From positions 82,001 to 146,000 of the forward strand of contig BQMJ01000019.1 in assembly GCA_025991245.1 (NCBI GenBank): DNA of 64,000 nucleotides, in the 5' to 3' direction. A program made the translations under genes and the position numbers. Below are positions 1 to 12,267 of the stretch, piece by piece. The stretch comes from Galdieria partita (lineage: Eukaryota > Rhodophyta > Bangiophyceae > Galdieriales > Galdieriaceae). The stretch's first letter is position 1. The number at the start of each line of letters is the position of its first letter. Under the pieces are notes generated by a model. That model saw only the letters and a list, made by a program, of their open reading frames with translations. It searched no databases and was not told the DNA's origin.

Positions 1-2494
1 TTTCAACATCAGGAATGGAATGAATTGCCTTATGATCCTTCCATTCCCAATTCGCCTTTTCAGTATGCTTATGAAAATCAATATTATGGTGGTGACTTGA
101 AAGGGATTTTGGATAAACTAGACTACTTGATTGATTTAGGTGTAGATGTGATTTATTTGATGCCCATCTTTCAAAGTCCAAGTTGTCATGGTTATGATAC
201 TTCTTGGGAAGATGTTGAAGAGAGATTGGGAGACAATGCATTATTTGAAAACTTGGCACAAGTCATTCACTCTAAAGGAATGCATATCCTTTTAGATGGC
301 GTTTTTGGTACTTCCAGCAGTGATTCGAAATATTTTGATCGATTTCGTCGCTATTATCCTCCCACAAGAGGAGCTTGTGCTTTTCCTGATTCTCCTTATC
401 ATTCTTGGTATCAGTTCATTCCTTCAAAAGATGGTCCTTGTTATGATCATCTTTGGTATGAGTCATGGTGGAGTGTTTATGAGAATCTTCCAGCTTTAGT
501 AACCTACAGAAGAGAAGTTCAAGACTTTTTCTTTCGAGCCAATGATTCCATTGCTAAGCGTTGGTGTCGAATTGCTGATGGTTTTCGATTGGATTCTCCT
601 CAACAAATCAGTCATGAGTATTGGTCGGGTTTCCGAACAGCAGTAAAACAAGTCAAATCAGATGCCTTTATTGTTGGTGAAGCTTGGCATTGGTAAGTAA
701 TGAATTGAGAATTCTGATTAGAATATAAACCATTCAAGGACGGGAGATTATATCAACCATGGCTTTGAATGGGATTCCACTACAAACTATCAACTGATGA
801 CTTATGTGTTATCCTTTTGGAGAGACAGTCAATATTTAGATAATGATCATATATGGGGACAGAATGATCCATTGTCTCCTATGAGTCCTTCTCAGTTTAT
901 ATATACTATAGAACAACTTTCAGATTTATATGCTCCTGAAGCTTGGTATTCCATGTTGAATATGTTATCTAGTCATGATACCAGTCGAGCAGTCTTTGTC
1001 TTGGATCATCAGGCACAAAAGAATGATCCAAGTATCTTTCATGAGGACTATGACTGGTCAGATGCTTTGGCTCGATTGCGAGGAGCATTTTCGTTACTTA
1101 TGAGTTTGGCTGGAGTACCTATGATTTATTATGGAGATGAAGTTGGTTTAGTCGGTCCTCAGAATCTGGGAGTGACTCAGTTATGGGAAGACGATCCTTA
1201 TTGTCGTCTTAGTTTTCCTTGGTTGGATGCAAGTGGAACTCCTTGGGCAAAACATTTAAGAACTGAACAAGGACAGAATATTACCCGCAGTCATGTTCAA
1301 TTGTTATTAAAGGCGAGAAGAGAGATTCGAGCACTTCGAACGGGATCTATTCAACCTTTGGTTATGGATGACTCTAGAGGAATTTTAGTACTTCTTCGTG
1401 GTGATCCTCGAACTACGGATATTGCCATTGTAGCCATCAATCGAGGCAGGGAAGGTTGGAAAAAGAGACAACAAGTAAGAATCAACATTCGAAGTATCAA
1501 CCTTCCAGAAGGATTAGGTTTTTATGATTTCATGGGTCAAGTGAAGGAACGTGTTGTATCGAATCCTCAAGATGGTTATATAAGGCTCAACCTGGAGCCA
1601 TGGGAGACTTGTATTTTAATTCCTGAAGATAAGAATGCCTGGAGAAAAGCTCTAGAAAGACGACCTCCAGCTCTCACAGGTTTGCAAGCTATAGTGGATC
1701 GAAATATGCATAGACCAAATACGACCGTAATCTTATCATGGGATCCTGTTGCACCCCATGCAGATGGAACAGAAAGAAAAGTAATCTATGTTGTTAGCAG
1801 AAGTTTGTTATCAAGTCGAGGATTTGAAGTTGTGGGAGAAACTTGGGATACACAATGGAAGGATATTGTGGATTCCTTTTTAGCAGGAGAAGAGACACAA
1901 CCACGACCTTTAGTTCCAGGAACAATTGGAGATACTTCTAATGAAGCTCCTTCTTCTGAAGAATCCAATTCCCACAATCAGTCTCAGCCTTGGCCTTCAG
2001 ATCAAGAACAAGGATATCCTGGAATTTTGTTTCCAAGGAAGTGGATTCCTAGTCATGCCAGAATTCGACTTGACTCGTTAGATAAGAATGATATGGTTAG
2101 CTATTCAAAAGTAGAATCGGGACAAGATATTTCCATTGGACAAAGTTTACTATTTCATGTTCGACATTGGATTAGAAGAGATGCCAACTCTGAGAGTAAT
2201 AATAGTGGATTGGGAACTGAACGAACTATATATTATAGGGTTGAAGCAATGGATACAGAAACCAAACTTCTCGGTGATGACACTGCCAATCCCTTATCGG
2301 TAAAAGTACCATTTATAAGCAGGAATGACCGACAATATAGTCAGCTTACAAAGAACTTGAGAGTTTCAACGCTTCCTTGGTTGTTAGGAGGTGTAATGGT
2401 ATTATCCTTGTTGTTATGGACTATTATCCATAAGAGTCTTCCTCGAAGACGAGTGACTCATAGCGAAGAAATCACTCCATTGATACAGTCTTAA
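1..2494 (+). CDS. GH13 (alpha-amylase family) glycoside hydrolase with C-terminal membrane anchor, 5'-partial
   Basis: The reading frame is open at base 1, so the N-terminus lies outside the window. Exons are 1-692 and 739-2494, with a 46-nt intron; the join reads GEAWHW-TGDYINHGFEW. GH13 region II (GFRLDS, nucleophile Asp), region III (GEAW, acid/base Glu) and region IV (SSHDTSR, Asp) are all present, so the catalytic triad is intact. Region I reads DGVFGTSS, where the family normally has DxVxNH; the Asn-His pair that contacts substrate is replaced. A beta-sandwich-like C-terminal domain follows, then one hydrophobic helix (LPWLLGGVMVLSLLLW) and a short basic tail, suggesting a type I membrane protein whose catalytic part faces a lumen or the outside. 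The expected reaction is alpha-glucan hydrolysis or transfer. The exact GH13 subfamily is not resolved. Confidence 0.85.
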
Positions 2495-2609
2495 TGTGAC
2501 TCCTAATAAACAATTTAAATTAAGAGTTGGTTACTTTGTTAGGCTCTTATGTTTGGTGGCATTCATCTTTTAGACTCTTTTGGTAAGTCTTTGGTACATA
2601 TTGAAGTAG

Positions 2610-4287
2610 ATGCAGCTTTATGGTTTGTTTGCTCTTTTTGAGGTTGAAACTTGTCAACTCATTACTTGGGTGTTTAGTACAGGAGTTGTAGAGAAGTTCC
2701 TTGTGGCATCGAAACAAAGTGCCAATCCTCCACCTATAATAGAAACTGAAAGAGCGGTATTGTATTCTGTGGTCTTCTCAGCCTCACCTTCTTTGAGATT
2801 ATTGGCAGTTTCAAATAAGAGAAGAAGAAATGCAATGGCTAGTCTTGCGTTTTGTAGAAAACTTGCGAATCTCATTGAAGCTTATGCTGTTCCAGTATCC
2901 TTTATGGAACACGTCACAGGAACGACAAAGGAGGAAGACAGACTTTTATTAGCCCTTATAGAAAGCAGAGAGTGTGTTTTAAACTGTTTCCTTATTATCA
3001 TGTACTCTTTGCTATTCTCCTTTCCTCAAGACTTGCCTTTGGAAGTTTTGTATATATGGAAAGAATATGTAGCAAAGGAAACAACCATTTTTAAAAGACT
3101 AAAAAAGTCATTTGAAAGGTCATCTTATTTGGAACCAACTGAAATTCCTGTTCTGAAAGAGGCGCGCAAGAACGATATATCTTTGGCTAGCTTACAAGAA
3201 GCTCTAAATAGAATATTGTGGCGTCCACGAGGTTTATTCTACAACCGTAATGAAGTAAGTATTGGAAACCAACTGTTACCTTGTGTAAGACAATATCTCT
3301 TTGTAGGTATTTATTGATATTACAGAACATTTGGACTGTATTTATTCTTCGTCTGGAAAGGAGATCTTATCTCAAGTGAAAGGCACTGTAGTTTTACATA
3401 ATTTCTTAAGCGGGATGCCAGAATGTAGAATGCTCATCAATAGTAAATTGACAAAGCTATCACAAGTGACACCTCATAAAGGTGCTCCAGATACTGACTT
3501 GCGTGGTATTGCTGGAGTTGTTGGTGTATCATTAGATTCTATTAGTTTGGACGATATTCGATATCATCCTTGTGTCGATTTAAAACTTGTGGAAGAATTA
3601 GATGCAGTGTCCTTTATTCCTCCTGATGGCACTTTTACTTTGCTTGAATATCGTTCATCTAAACTCAAGTCACCTTTGTTGGTGGAAGGAATAGGATATT
3701 TTAGAGAGGAAGGAATGGAAGCCAACTTGGAATTGAAGGTAAGAAGTATATATATCCATGCATATATACTTATATGTTTTTGGATGAATAGGTAAAGAGT
3801 AATCTATCCAACCAAATGAAACTTTTTGAATGGAAAGCTGAACAAGTTACTGTAACAGTAGAGTTACCTCAAAGACCTTACCAAGTGAAAGCCAGGTCTT
3901 CCAATGGAGGAAAGTGGAAGTGGTCCAAAGAGCAAAGTTGTTTTACTTGGGAGTTGAAGAAAGCAGTTTCTGATAGAGAATATAAACTCAATTTAGATAT
4001 TGTTTTTGATACTCCATTGGACAAAAGAAAGTGAGTCTGTTTTGCTTATGACCTTTAGTTTGCTGATATCGCTTGACAGGATGTTGTACAGTGTCATTGA
4101 TGTTAATTTTATGATTCCTGATGAAACCCTTACAGGATTCAGTATACTCAGTTTTCTTGTGAAGGAACCGAAAATGGACTATTCTACTGCCAAATTTATA
4201 AAATATGAAACCAAAACGAGTCATTTTGAAAGACGATTGACATGGCAAATGCAATCCAATTCGACTCGCTTGTGGGGTTGTCAATAA
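2610..4287 (+). CDS. Adaptor protein complex mu (medium) subunit, possibly AP-3-like
   Basis: Exons are 2610-3254, 3307-3738, 3792-4030 and 4080-4287 (507 residues, usual for mu chains). The N-terminal third resembles a longin domain. The mu-homology domain starts at FIDITEHLDCIYSSSG and contains LSGMPECRM, DDIRYHPCV and the hallmark SFIPPDGTFTLLEYR; it ends with FIKYETKTSHFERRL, equivalent to the final beta strands of mu proteins. Family role: cargo (YxxPhi signal) binding in a heterotetrameric coat adaptor at the Golgi, endosome or vacuole route. HPCV and IPPDG wording resembles AP-3 or AP-5 mu more than AP-1/2, but the type is uncertain. The start ATG follows an in-frame TAG directly, so it is either the true start or the edge of an exon with an unseen upstream piece. 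Confidence 0.8.
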
Positions 4288-4326
4288 AACTTTACTGACA
4301 ACATATTTATACGTGGAGTACAAACT

Positions 4327-5228
4327 ATGCAGTTTATTTCTGAAACTGTCACTCTGAAGAGTTGTACGATAGTTAGCTCATCTACAAATACTAAGAATTT
4401 AGATACAAATAAGGGAGAAGAAGAACTGGAAGACTTGGTTCCTTTGGTACCTCACTGTAGACAGAGTTTTTATTGGGATTGTGGTTTAGCGTGTTCTTAT
4501 ATGATTTTGCGTTATTACGGCCTCCAAGTGCCTATTACTGAACTCTACGAAAAGTTTTGGACTCAAAGTGTCTGGACCATCGACCTGGTTCACTTACTGC
4601 ACATTTATGGGTTGCAATTGACTTATTGTACAACTACTTTGGGTGTCAGAATGGAATACAGCAAGCAAGAATTCTATCAACCCCATTTTGAAGCAGATAA
4701 AATTAGAGTTCAGCGCTTGTTTGGAACAGCAAAGTCACACAACTTGAAAATTTTGAAAAAGTCGGTTTCACTTGAAGAGTTAAAGAAAAGACTAGCAAGA
4801 GGTTGTTTTCTACGAAACTATTCAAATAATACTGGTTTTCAGAATAGTTCAGAAAGAAGGGAGTTATTACTGTTGTTAGTGGATAAGAGACTTTTAAAGT
4901 GCAATCTATGTCAACGCAAGACTTCACTTTTGAATTGGTTTAGAAAGTTGTGTTATCCTGGTTTTTTGGGTCACTACGTTGTACTTTGGGGTTACTGTCC
5001 TCGAAAAGATATTTTCTGGTATTCGGATCCAGCTAGTTGTCAAAGTATGTAAACTTTGTATCAGATGGACACTTAACAGAGCTCTTTTAAGGATTTTGTA
5101 CTATGAGAAGTGAAGTGCTGGAGCAGTGTAGAAAATCGTATGGTACAGATGAAGACCTCGTTATTGTCCATGGCTTTCACAAACCGTCTGAACTTCAGTT
5201 TACGTCGTCTATGGATACTGTTACATGA
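4327..5228 (+). CDS. GUCD1-like (guanylyl cyclase domain containing 1 family) protein
   Basis: Exons are 4327-5044 and 5092-5228 (284 residues). The sequence has the family's VPHCRQSFYWDCGLAC, the WTIDLVHLL segment, TTLGVRMEY, LGHYVVLWGY and, across the splice junction, SYGTDEDLVIV. The family is annotated as cyclase-like but its fold resembles papain-like C39 peptidases; the Cys of DCGLAC and the His of GHYVVL are the corresponding conserved residues. Biochemical function is not established from sequence. Without the short second exon the conserved YGTDED end would be lost, which supports the intron. It lies 39 bp after the mu-subunit gene on the same strand. Confidence 0.85.
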
Positions 5229-5742
5229 CAGTCATTAAGCGAGAGAGAGGAACACGTTTCATTGTTTTTATATATATTTGTACGCCTCTTTCGACACCAA
5301 CAAGCTAAATAATACAAAGTTGTTGGCTTCCTTGAGGCAGTTTCTTCTTGGCACTAAAAAAACATCTGGCAGGAGCATGTTATGAAGAAACTATCTCAGC
5401 AGACTCCCGTGGCATAAGTGCCTAGTCTTCAGGATATGCACTTTCTTAGGTTGTCCTCGTACTCTCTCTGTTTATTGTCGAATATCAATCCGTTCCCGTT
5501 GAGAACGTATCATTGACGGCGAGAAATGTTGATCATTGATTAAAGAATTGTTGTTGTACAAGAATAGTGACAACTGAAGAATATTGGAACATAAACCATG
5601 TGAAGTATCTTTTTCTTGACAATTATATTTACTCAGACATATCTAACACTTATTCCAAATGATAAGTTGGGTATCTAATCAATTTGTTTTCATATAAAAA
5701 CATTCCATTAGTTCAATCGTATTATCACCTCTCATCTTATTT
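5229..5742. other. Intergenic stretch between convergent genes
   Basis: This 514-bp stretch separates the stop of the GUCD1-like gene from the stop of the RING gene on the other strand, so it should hold two 3' ends. It has an AT run (tttttatatatattt) near 5267. I compared it by eye with U1-U6, SRP RNA and tRNA and saw no match. No credible protein frame was found. Confidence 0.5.
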
Positions 5743-6558
5743 CTAGCGCACAACATGTAAAGGCATATCGAGATAATTCCTCCAAATCTCCTGTTGAATA
5801 TTTGGACTTGTCGTATTATAAACTCTCCTTTGGTCATCGTCACTATCCGTATGATGTGTATTTGGTATGTTTGTCTGTTCCACATTCTCCAAATAAACAC
5901 ATACTTTACATAATGGACACTGTGTCGACTTTGATAGCCACTGACTAAGACAGTTACTATGGAAAAAGTGTGCACAGTGAAGCATTCGTATTGAACAGTC
6001 AACTTCGAAATCTTCTAAACATATAACACAAATGTTATGGTCCCTTAGTACCTGATTAAATAGCCATTCAGCTTCTTCATCGTTTCCCTTTAGGTATACT
6101 GCAAACAATATCCTTTCCAATATATTCTTTCCCTTATTTTCAAACATCGTATGTGAAGGGTTTTGAGCTTCAACAATTATTTGTTCGTCCTCCAAGTGTA
6201 ACTTGGCGTCATTGGGTGAAGTTGAACAGCTATTGGAAGATATAGAAATAGCATTCTCAATATCTGTATCCTTACAAATACTCGAATCCTGAACAGGTGC
6301 CATGTACTTGCAATACTTGAACAGCTCTCTCAGTTGGGGTCTCACCTTATGAAAAGAGTGCTTATCTCCATAAACCAATTCTGGAGCTACCTCATCGAGT
6401 TTTGCAGAATGCAAGGGAAGGAAGCTAAAGACTGCTCTTGAAGGTACACCTAACGAATTGTGACCTCCTTGTCTGGACGGAGGTGGAAATTGGCTTTCTA
6501 AAATTCGGCCTGTTCTACCTCTCTTTAGAAGAACAGAAGCAGAGCATATACTCAACAT
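5743..6558 (-). CDS. RING-H2 finger protein (putative E3 ubiquitin ligase)
   Basis: This is a single exon of 271 residues. A C3H2C3 RING-H2 domain lies at about residues 177-217: CVICLEDF, an 11-residue loop, then C-A-H-F-F-H, SNCLSQWL and CPLC. All eight zinc ligands are present. The N-terminal 170 residues are low-complexity and unrecognised. The first residues (LSICSASVLL) are mildly hydrophobic, but no clear membrane helix is seen. RING-H2 proteins recruit an E2 and pass ubiquitin to a substrate; the substrate here is unknown. The gene is divergent from ELP1, with 231 bp between start codons. Confidence 0.85.
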   Translation of the reverse strand: MLSICSASVLLKRGRTGRILESQFPPPSRQGGHNSLGVPSRAVFSFLPLHSAKLDEVAPELVYGDKHSFHKVRPQLRELFKYCKYMAPVQDSSICKDTDIENAISISSNSCSTSPNDAKLHLEDEQIIVEAQNPSHTMFENKGKNILERILFAVYLKGNDEEAEWLFNQVLRDHNICVICLEDFEVDCSIRMLHCAHFFHSNCLSQWLSKSTQCPLCKVCVYLENVEQTNIPNTHHTDSDDDQRRVYNTTSPNIQQEIWRNYLDMPLHVVR

Positions 6559-6789
6559 AATAAAGAGATAAATACTTAGCGTCTAACAACACAACTTATG
6601 TGAGAAACAATTAGTTTATAAAGTCAATAAAACGTACGACTATCACAGCTGTATCCATATAGAAGTTGATATGAACTCCAAATATCTCCTCTCTTATCTC
6701 CACATAGTTCACACAAAGATTTTCGATAAGAATATCCGAATTGGTGAGTTGGGCGAACACTTCCTCTTCATAGTTAGAAAGCTTGGATC

Positions 6790-9700
6790 ATGCAAAATTT
6801 AGTTTGTAGACATATATCATCGACACTTATTAACGAGAGCGATTGCACTATTCAGTTTTTATCCTGTTTACAAGTTTCAAAACATGCAATATTTACTTTG
6901 GCTATTGAGTCTAACGGTGAAGATTCCTGTTCTATTTTTCTTTTTGCTAGCCAACAACTATCGTCTACTTTTGAAAGTGGATTAGTGTGGGGCTTGTCCA
7001 AGTGTTCCTTTGTAAAGGCCCATATAGTAGATTGCAAGTCCACCAATAGAATATCGGGCTTTTTGTATTTGGAAGAGATCGACACCGTTATTTTATCACT
7101 TGGCTCTGGTGAGATTTTCCAGATTCCATGCCTTTTCAACTACCCAACAAACAATACTCGGCGAGACGTGCTATTGGAAGGTTTTGGACAAGTAGAAACC
7201 ATAGGTATGTTCCCACAAGGCATTCACAGTATGAAGTCAAGTCCAGACGGCGAAGTACTATGTCTTTTAACTGGCAAGTCCCAAGTACAAATTGTCTTTA
7301 TGGCTACCGAGGATTGGGTCATACTGAGTCAGCAAGACATAGGCTCTTTGGAAGATTGTGATGGCTTATCGCAGTTGGAAAGTTTTCCAAATGCTTGGAA
7401 TATTTCATGGCGCTCGGACGGTGCATTTGTGTCAATAACTTATCCTATTGGTTCGACCAACAAAATCCGACTGCAGACATTTCGTCGAGAACGGTTTACA
7501 TTAGAGAGTAGTTGTGAAGAAGTTTGGGAAAGCAATTCTTGTTGTATAGATTGGCAACCAAGAATAGGAGGAGCAATAGCAGCTCATCTCTCCAACGAAA
7601 GCATTATTCGGTTTTATGAAACCAACGGACTTTCTTTGAGACGTTTATATTTGGAAACGGAAATATATGGCAAACAATTGCAATGGTCAGAACAATGTCA
7701 TATTTTGGTATGTGGAGATGAAACTAGAATTAGAATATTCTGTCATAGCAACTATCATTGGTATTTGAAACAAGAATGGATATTTTCCGAATTGGGAGAG
7801 ATTGCTGTATTTCAAATTGTACAAGACAAAGTTGTTACCGATCGACATATTTTATATGTTTTGACAACCAATGGAAGGATGTTTTGCTTTGTTTTTCAAT
7901 GGCAGTTTGATATTTGTAAGAAGCCTTGTGAAGATGATTGTTATTTGGCAGCGATTGATGGAAATGAAATAGCGATAACTATTTTATCTCAACAGATAAT
8001 CCCTGCACCATTATGTTCACTTGTTTTGGTATGTAGTTGTTCTGTTCAACGAGTAGAATTGGATAGCAAAGGAGGATGTCTTGCTTTATTATCGAATGGA
8101 ACTATGGAATATTTCTCCTATTCAGTGATTATGAAAACAGCTTGTGAAAGTGATCAAGTCACTTGGACTAAAGGGAAACAATTGGAAAATAGTTTGGATA
8201 AGATTTACAAAGAAAGTAAGAAACAACATAACCCAACAAAATGTTGTCAAAGTAGGTATTTGTTGCCGCTTTGTATAGAACAAAAACGAGGACTGGTATG
8301 GAAAGCGTTGGCATTGCGTCCTGTACTATACAGTGATGAGGATATATCTTTGCGTATCCTAATGATGGGTGAAAGACTGCAAATGTATTTATGTAGTTGT
8401 CAACAAGGAAAGTGGGATTATCAGTTGGAGTTGTCATATGAAGAGTTTAGGAAAGTGAATCAGATGGAAAAAGTTTGTTTGGATGTTCAACCAGTGATAT
8501 CCAAGGAAGACAGTTGCTCACAAATACGTGTCGTTTGCTTATTTGAGAATAGTATTTCCTTGAGAGATCTCATGGAATGCGACAGGAAAGACTATTGGAA
8601 TGTATCCTTGCAAGCTTTAGGTTTGAGAGGTAGTCAAATAGTACGTTGGAGAAGCATCGACTTGAAGAAGGGAGTGAAGGAATCAAATATGAATCATATG
8701 GCAATTTTATTTTTAGATGACCATGGAAGACTTTGGATGGCTACTCCATTAGGGTCAATGAGTAAGTCTTCGAATGAGTCATCTTTATTCTTGTTGATAT
8801 CAGAAGAATGTGTGGATTTTGAAGTTATTTCTGATTTTGTGTTCTTTACTAGTCGTTTGCACAAATTGTACAGTTATCCTATGAATAGCATTTTGCATGT
8901 TTTTGAAGAGAATACTTTTACAACGGAAATATATCGAAAATTGGAATGGAATGAAAAACAAATAGATTGTCGTCCTATCGATCGTTTCTCACGAATAGTC
9001 AGTTTTATTACCGATAAGACTGCTAAAAGAAACAACTGTTTGATTTTACAAGCTCCCAGAGGAAATTTGGAATGTGTTGTTCCTAGAGTGGTTATTCAAA
9101 GCATAGTAGAAAGACATATCGAACATGGATCATATAGAGAGGCGTACAGGTAGGACATTTGTATGATCAAAGTAGTATGTCCAGTTATGAAATAATGTTT
9201 ATGAATGATAGCTTATGTCGACGACATCGTTTGCCTATGGACATATTGGTTGAGAAGAATCCAGAAAGGTTCAAAGAGAATATTTTGGATTTTATAAAAC
9301 AGTTCAAGGATCCTGAACACTTGAATACCTTTGTTTCAATGCTAGGATCTGAACAACAAGTGGGTAATTGCTTTAAGAGTATGTTTGGAGTTGACCAAGG
9401 CATATATGAAAAGGATATTATTCGAAATGAATGGTGTAATATGTTGATTGAAGCTCTTCAGCAATTGAGTTTTGAGCCAAAATATCGATATCCTCTTATC
9501 TGTGCTTTTCTTCAAAAGAAGCCACCTGATGTATGTGGTGCCCTTCAAGTTTTGCAGTTGGATAGAACAACTGCTCATTCTACAGAAGTTGCATGGATGG
9601 AGGACTTGATGGATTTTTTATTGTTGCTCACAAAAGACTCTGTTTTGGTCTTTCGAGAAGCATTGGGTTTATATGACTTGTCTTTGGCAGCTTTGGTTGT

Positions 9701-11206
9701 GGAAAGAGCTTCAGATTTGGATCCCGCTTATTATGGAGCATTGTTACAACGACTGAACGATAATTGTTCCGAGAAACAGAAATATCTTATTGATTTGGAA
9801 TTGGGTAATAACCAAATGAATTACTTTGTAAGAAATAGATTCTGATTCTGATTACAGGAAATATGGAAAGTGCACTACGTCATTTGTTTGCTTTTTCTAC
9901 TTTTCCTACGGATAGCGATGCAGTGATAGAATTTGCTATTCAGCATCAATTGTTTCCACTTGCTTGTTCACTGTTTGCAGAATATCCAGAAATGCTCAAT
10001 CGCGTTCGAGAAGCATATGCTTACCATTTATCTCAGCAAGGACAACATCTTGAAGCAGCTTGTTTCTATTCACTGATTAAACAAGATGACTTGGCAAGGG
10101 ATGAATACAAACGAGCGTGTGTATGGCAATTAGTTATATATTTGGGTTATAAGCTACTTTGGAAACGCTTGTCTTCATCAGATGAAGATGTTAAACATAG
10201 GACAGATGGGAGGAAGGATAGATTGAATCTTGACCAGGACTTTGTCGCGGAAATTGAATCACTTGTTGAGTACCTTAAACTGAATGGAAAGGGAAAGGAA
10301 GCAGCATTTATGATGGTGGATTATTTGAATGATCCAAAAAGTGCTTTAGAACAACTCATTCATATGGAAGAATGGTTAGATGCAATAAGTATCTTGGGCC
10401 GAATACCACTGCAAGAATTGGGGAATATAGTACAAACCATATGGCAGCCAGCATTGATAAATGCAGTGCAAGAACATTGTGAAGAATATAAAGAAATTGC
10501 GAATAAGATGCGCTATAATTGTGAAAGGTTGAAGCAAGTAAGATGTATGAAGGAAAACATCAACACAATGGAAGATGAGTCTATGAATGCATACTTGGAA
10601 GAAGAAGTGTTGTCTGAGTCAGATGCCTCGTCTCAAAGTGCGTCAAGGTAAGCAGTTGTGGATGTTCAAGTTTGTTTTATTCATTTTGATATAGTTTGGG
10701 TGAATGGACTATGTCTTCAGATACTAGCAAGGCAAGTTTATATTCATTATTATCCAAAAAAGGTCAACGACGCAAGGCAAAAAAGAAGAAGAAGAGCAAA
10801 AAGATAAAACCAGTATGTCTCTAGATGCTTGAAAGATAATCATTGTTGACTGTTTGTTAGGGAGATCCTCGTGAAGAAGAATACTTGGTAGACTACTTGC
10901 CAAAGATGATACCTTCTTCTACCGAATGGGATGTACTCAATCAACTTCTTCAGTGTTTGATTGGTATGTGCATGGAAAAGGAAGCGCATAAACTTTACGA
11001 GTAAGTGAGTCTATTTGGAGTTGCTTGGCTTTTTAGACTGTGCTATTAGAGTAATGAAACAGTTTGCGTCTGTTGTACAAGGACTTCCTGAAGATATTGC
11101 AGGTAGGGTGCTTGTTGGAATCGTGCTTCGTCTTCTAAATATTCATTTCTTGTAAGGTCGAAATCGTTTTGTGGAACTTTTCCAAGAATGGAAATGTTTA
11201 GAGTAA
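6790..11206 (+). CDS. ELP1: Elongator complex subunit 1 (ELP1/IKAP/Iki3)
   Basis: Seven exons: 6790-9149, 9212-9804, 9858-10647, 10695-10812, 10861-11000, 11050-11102 and 11157-11206 (1367 residues, close to the ELP1 norm of about 1330). The N-terminal half is a WD40 beta-propeller region including ISWRSDGAFV and WQPRIGGAIAA, matching the ELP1 second propeller. The hallmark junction APRGNLECVVPR starts the alpha-helical part, continued by LCRRHRLPMDILVEKNPERF. A lysine-rich stretch (RRKAKKKKKSKK) near residue 1280 corresponds to the basic patch used for tRNA binding in ELP1. Elongator adds cm5-type modifications to wobble uridine of tRNAs. The third exon needs the donor at 9805 rather than 9828 to keep the frame (DLELG-NMESALRHL). 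Confidence 0.93.
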
Positions 11207-11325
11207 AAATTGTCAACGGTTCATTTCATTCTTTGGGTATATCGTTTAGATATTTGTAGAATATGGTTATGTTCACAACTCTTACAAAACGTTTACTTCT
11301 AGGCAAGTAAAGAGATAGAAGTTTT

Positions 11326-12220
11326 ATGAAGTTCTCAAGTTTTTGGTTGTAATAGTTGTCCTTTGTTGTTGGGTGCCTCTCGTCTTTAGTGAACAACAAG
11401 AAGCCCTTTCGTTTCCTTCGTATACGTTGATCAGTGCTCTGGAAGTCTTCAGCGACTCTGCACCCCACCCACTGAGTAGGAATCTTCCTTCTTCGAACGA
11501 GATAGAAATAGCATATTCTTTTAGTACCACAAGTGAAGAGAAAAGTGAGACTGTATCCCAAACTCGCTTTGCTTGAATCGGTCCTCAATCAATATCGTAG
11601 GTATTCAGCCGGGAACTTTGGTGGATTGTTTAGTTGGAGTGGCAAACGGTGGTCCGTTTCCGTATAGAGTATTGGCAATTGGTGGAGCACTGCATTCTCC
11701 TTTGCAGTTCAACTATTACGTGCAGAATTTCTCTCTCCTTTATGTGAACTATACAATTGGCCCTGGAAAGGAGTTGACCTTTTCTTATCGTTTTCAACCA
11801 CATATTCAACTTGAACCTGCAAACTATATCATGTCCCTCGACCTATTTTATGAAGGAGAACCTCTAGAGGAAATGACAAAAGGTCAAGAGAGAACCTTGA
11901 GTTCTGTAATGTTTCGTACAACTTTTCACAATGCTAGTCTTGCTATGAAAGATGAGAGCAGCCCTGTGGATAATCGAATGTTTTACGTAGCACTAGTTGT
12001 TATTGTGACGCTGTTATTATTTGCATTCTCATTTTATAGATTCTTTTATCCGACTCTAAAACCCAAGGCGAAAAAGTTAGTCAGCAGTTCAAACAAGTCT
12101 TCCAACCAGAACGACGTGAAGGATTGGCTACAGGGACATCATGAAGTTTTGAAAGCAAGTAATATGGTGAATCAAAAGCGCAGTATTTCACCAAATAGCA
12201 GAAATGTGAAAAATGAATAA
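11326..12220 (+). CDS. SSR1: Translocon-associated protein subunit alpha (TRAP-alpha/SSR1); start region has an apparent 1-nt shift
   Basis: Exons are about 11326-11544 and 11601-12220. The lumenal domain has GTLVDCLVGVANGG, a YVQNFS segment, FQPHIQLEPANYIMSLDLFY and a single membrane helix (FYVALVVIVTLLLFAFSFY) followed by a basic cytosolic tail, the architecture of TRAP-alpha. It works in the ER membrane beside Sec61 during protein translocation. The signal peptide (VVIVVLCCWVPLVFS) lies in a frame without an ATG; the only nearby ATG (11326, reading MKFSS) is one base out of frame across a run of five T at 11340-11344. With six T the two would join perfectly. Either the assembly lost a T, or the true start comes from an unseen upstream exon. 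Confidence 0.8.
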
Positions 12221-12267
12221 AATTCATTCCAAAGAAAAAATGAGAAATTGCGCCACGATTCATTTCA

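Noticed and set aside
5229-5742. Possible spliceosomal or SRP RNA in the spacer between GUCD1 and RING genes
   Set aside because: No match by eye to conserved parts of U1, U2, U4, U5, U6 or SRP RNA. A covariance-model search would settle it.
9828-9845. Donor gtaaga at 9828 for ELP1 intron 2
   Set aside because: It leads to a stop soon after the acceptor; the donor at 9805 restores the ELP1 alignment.
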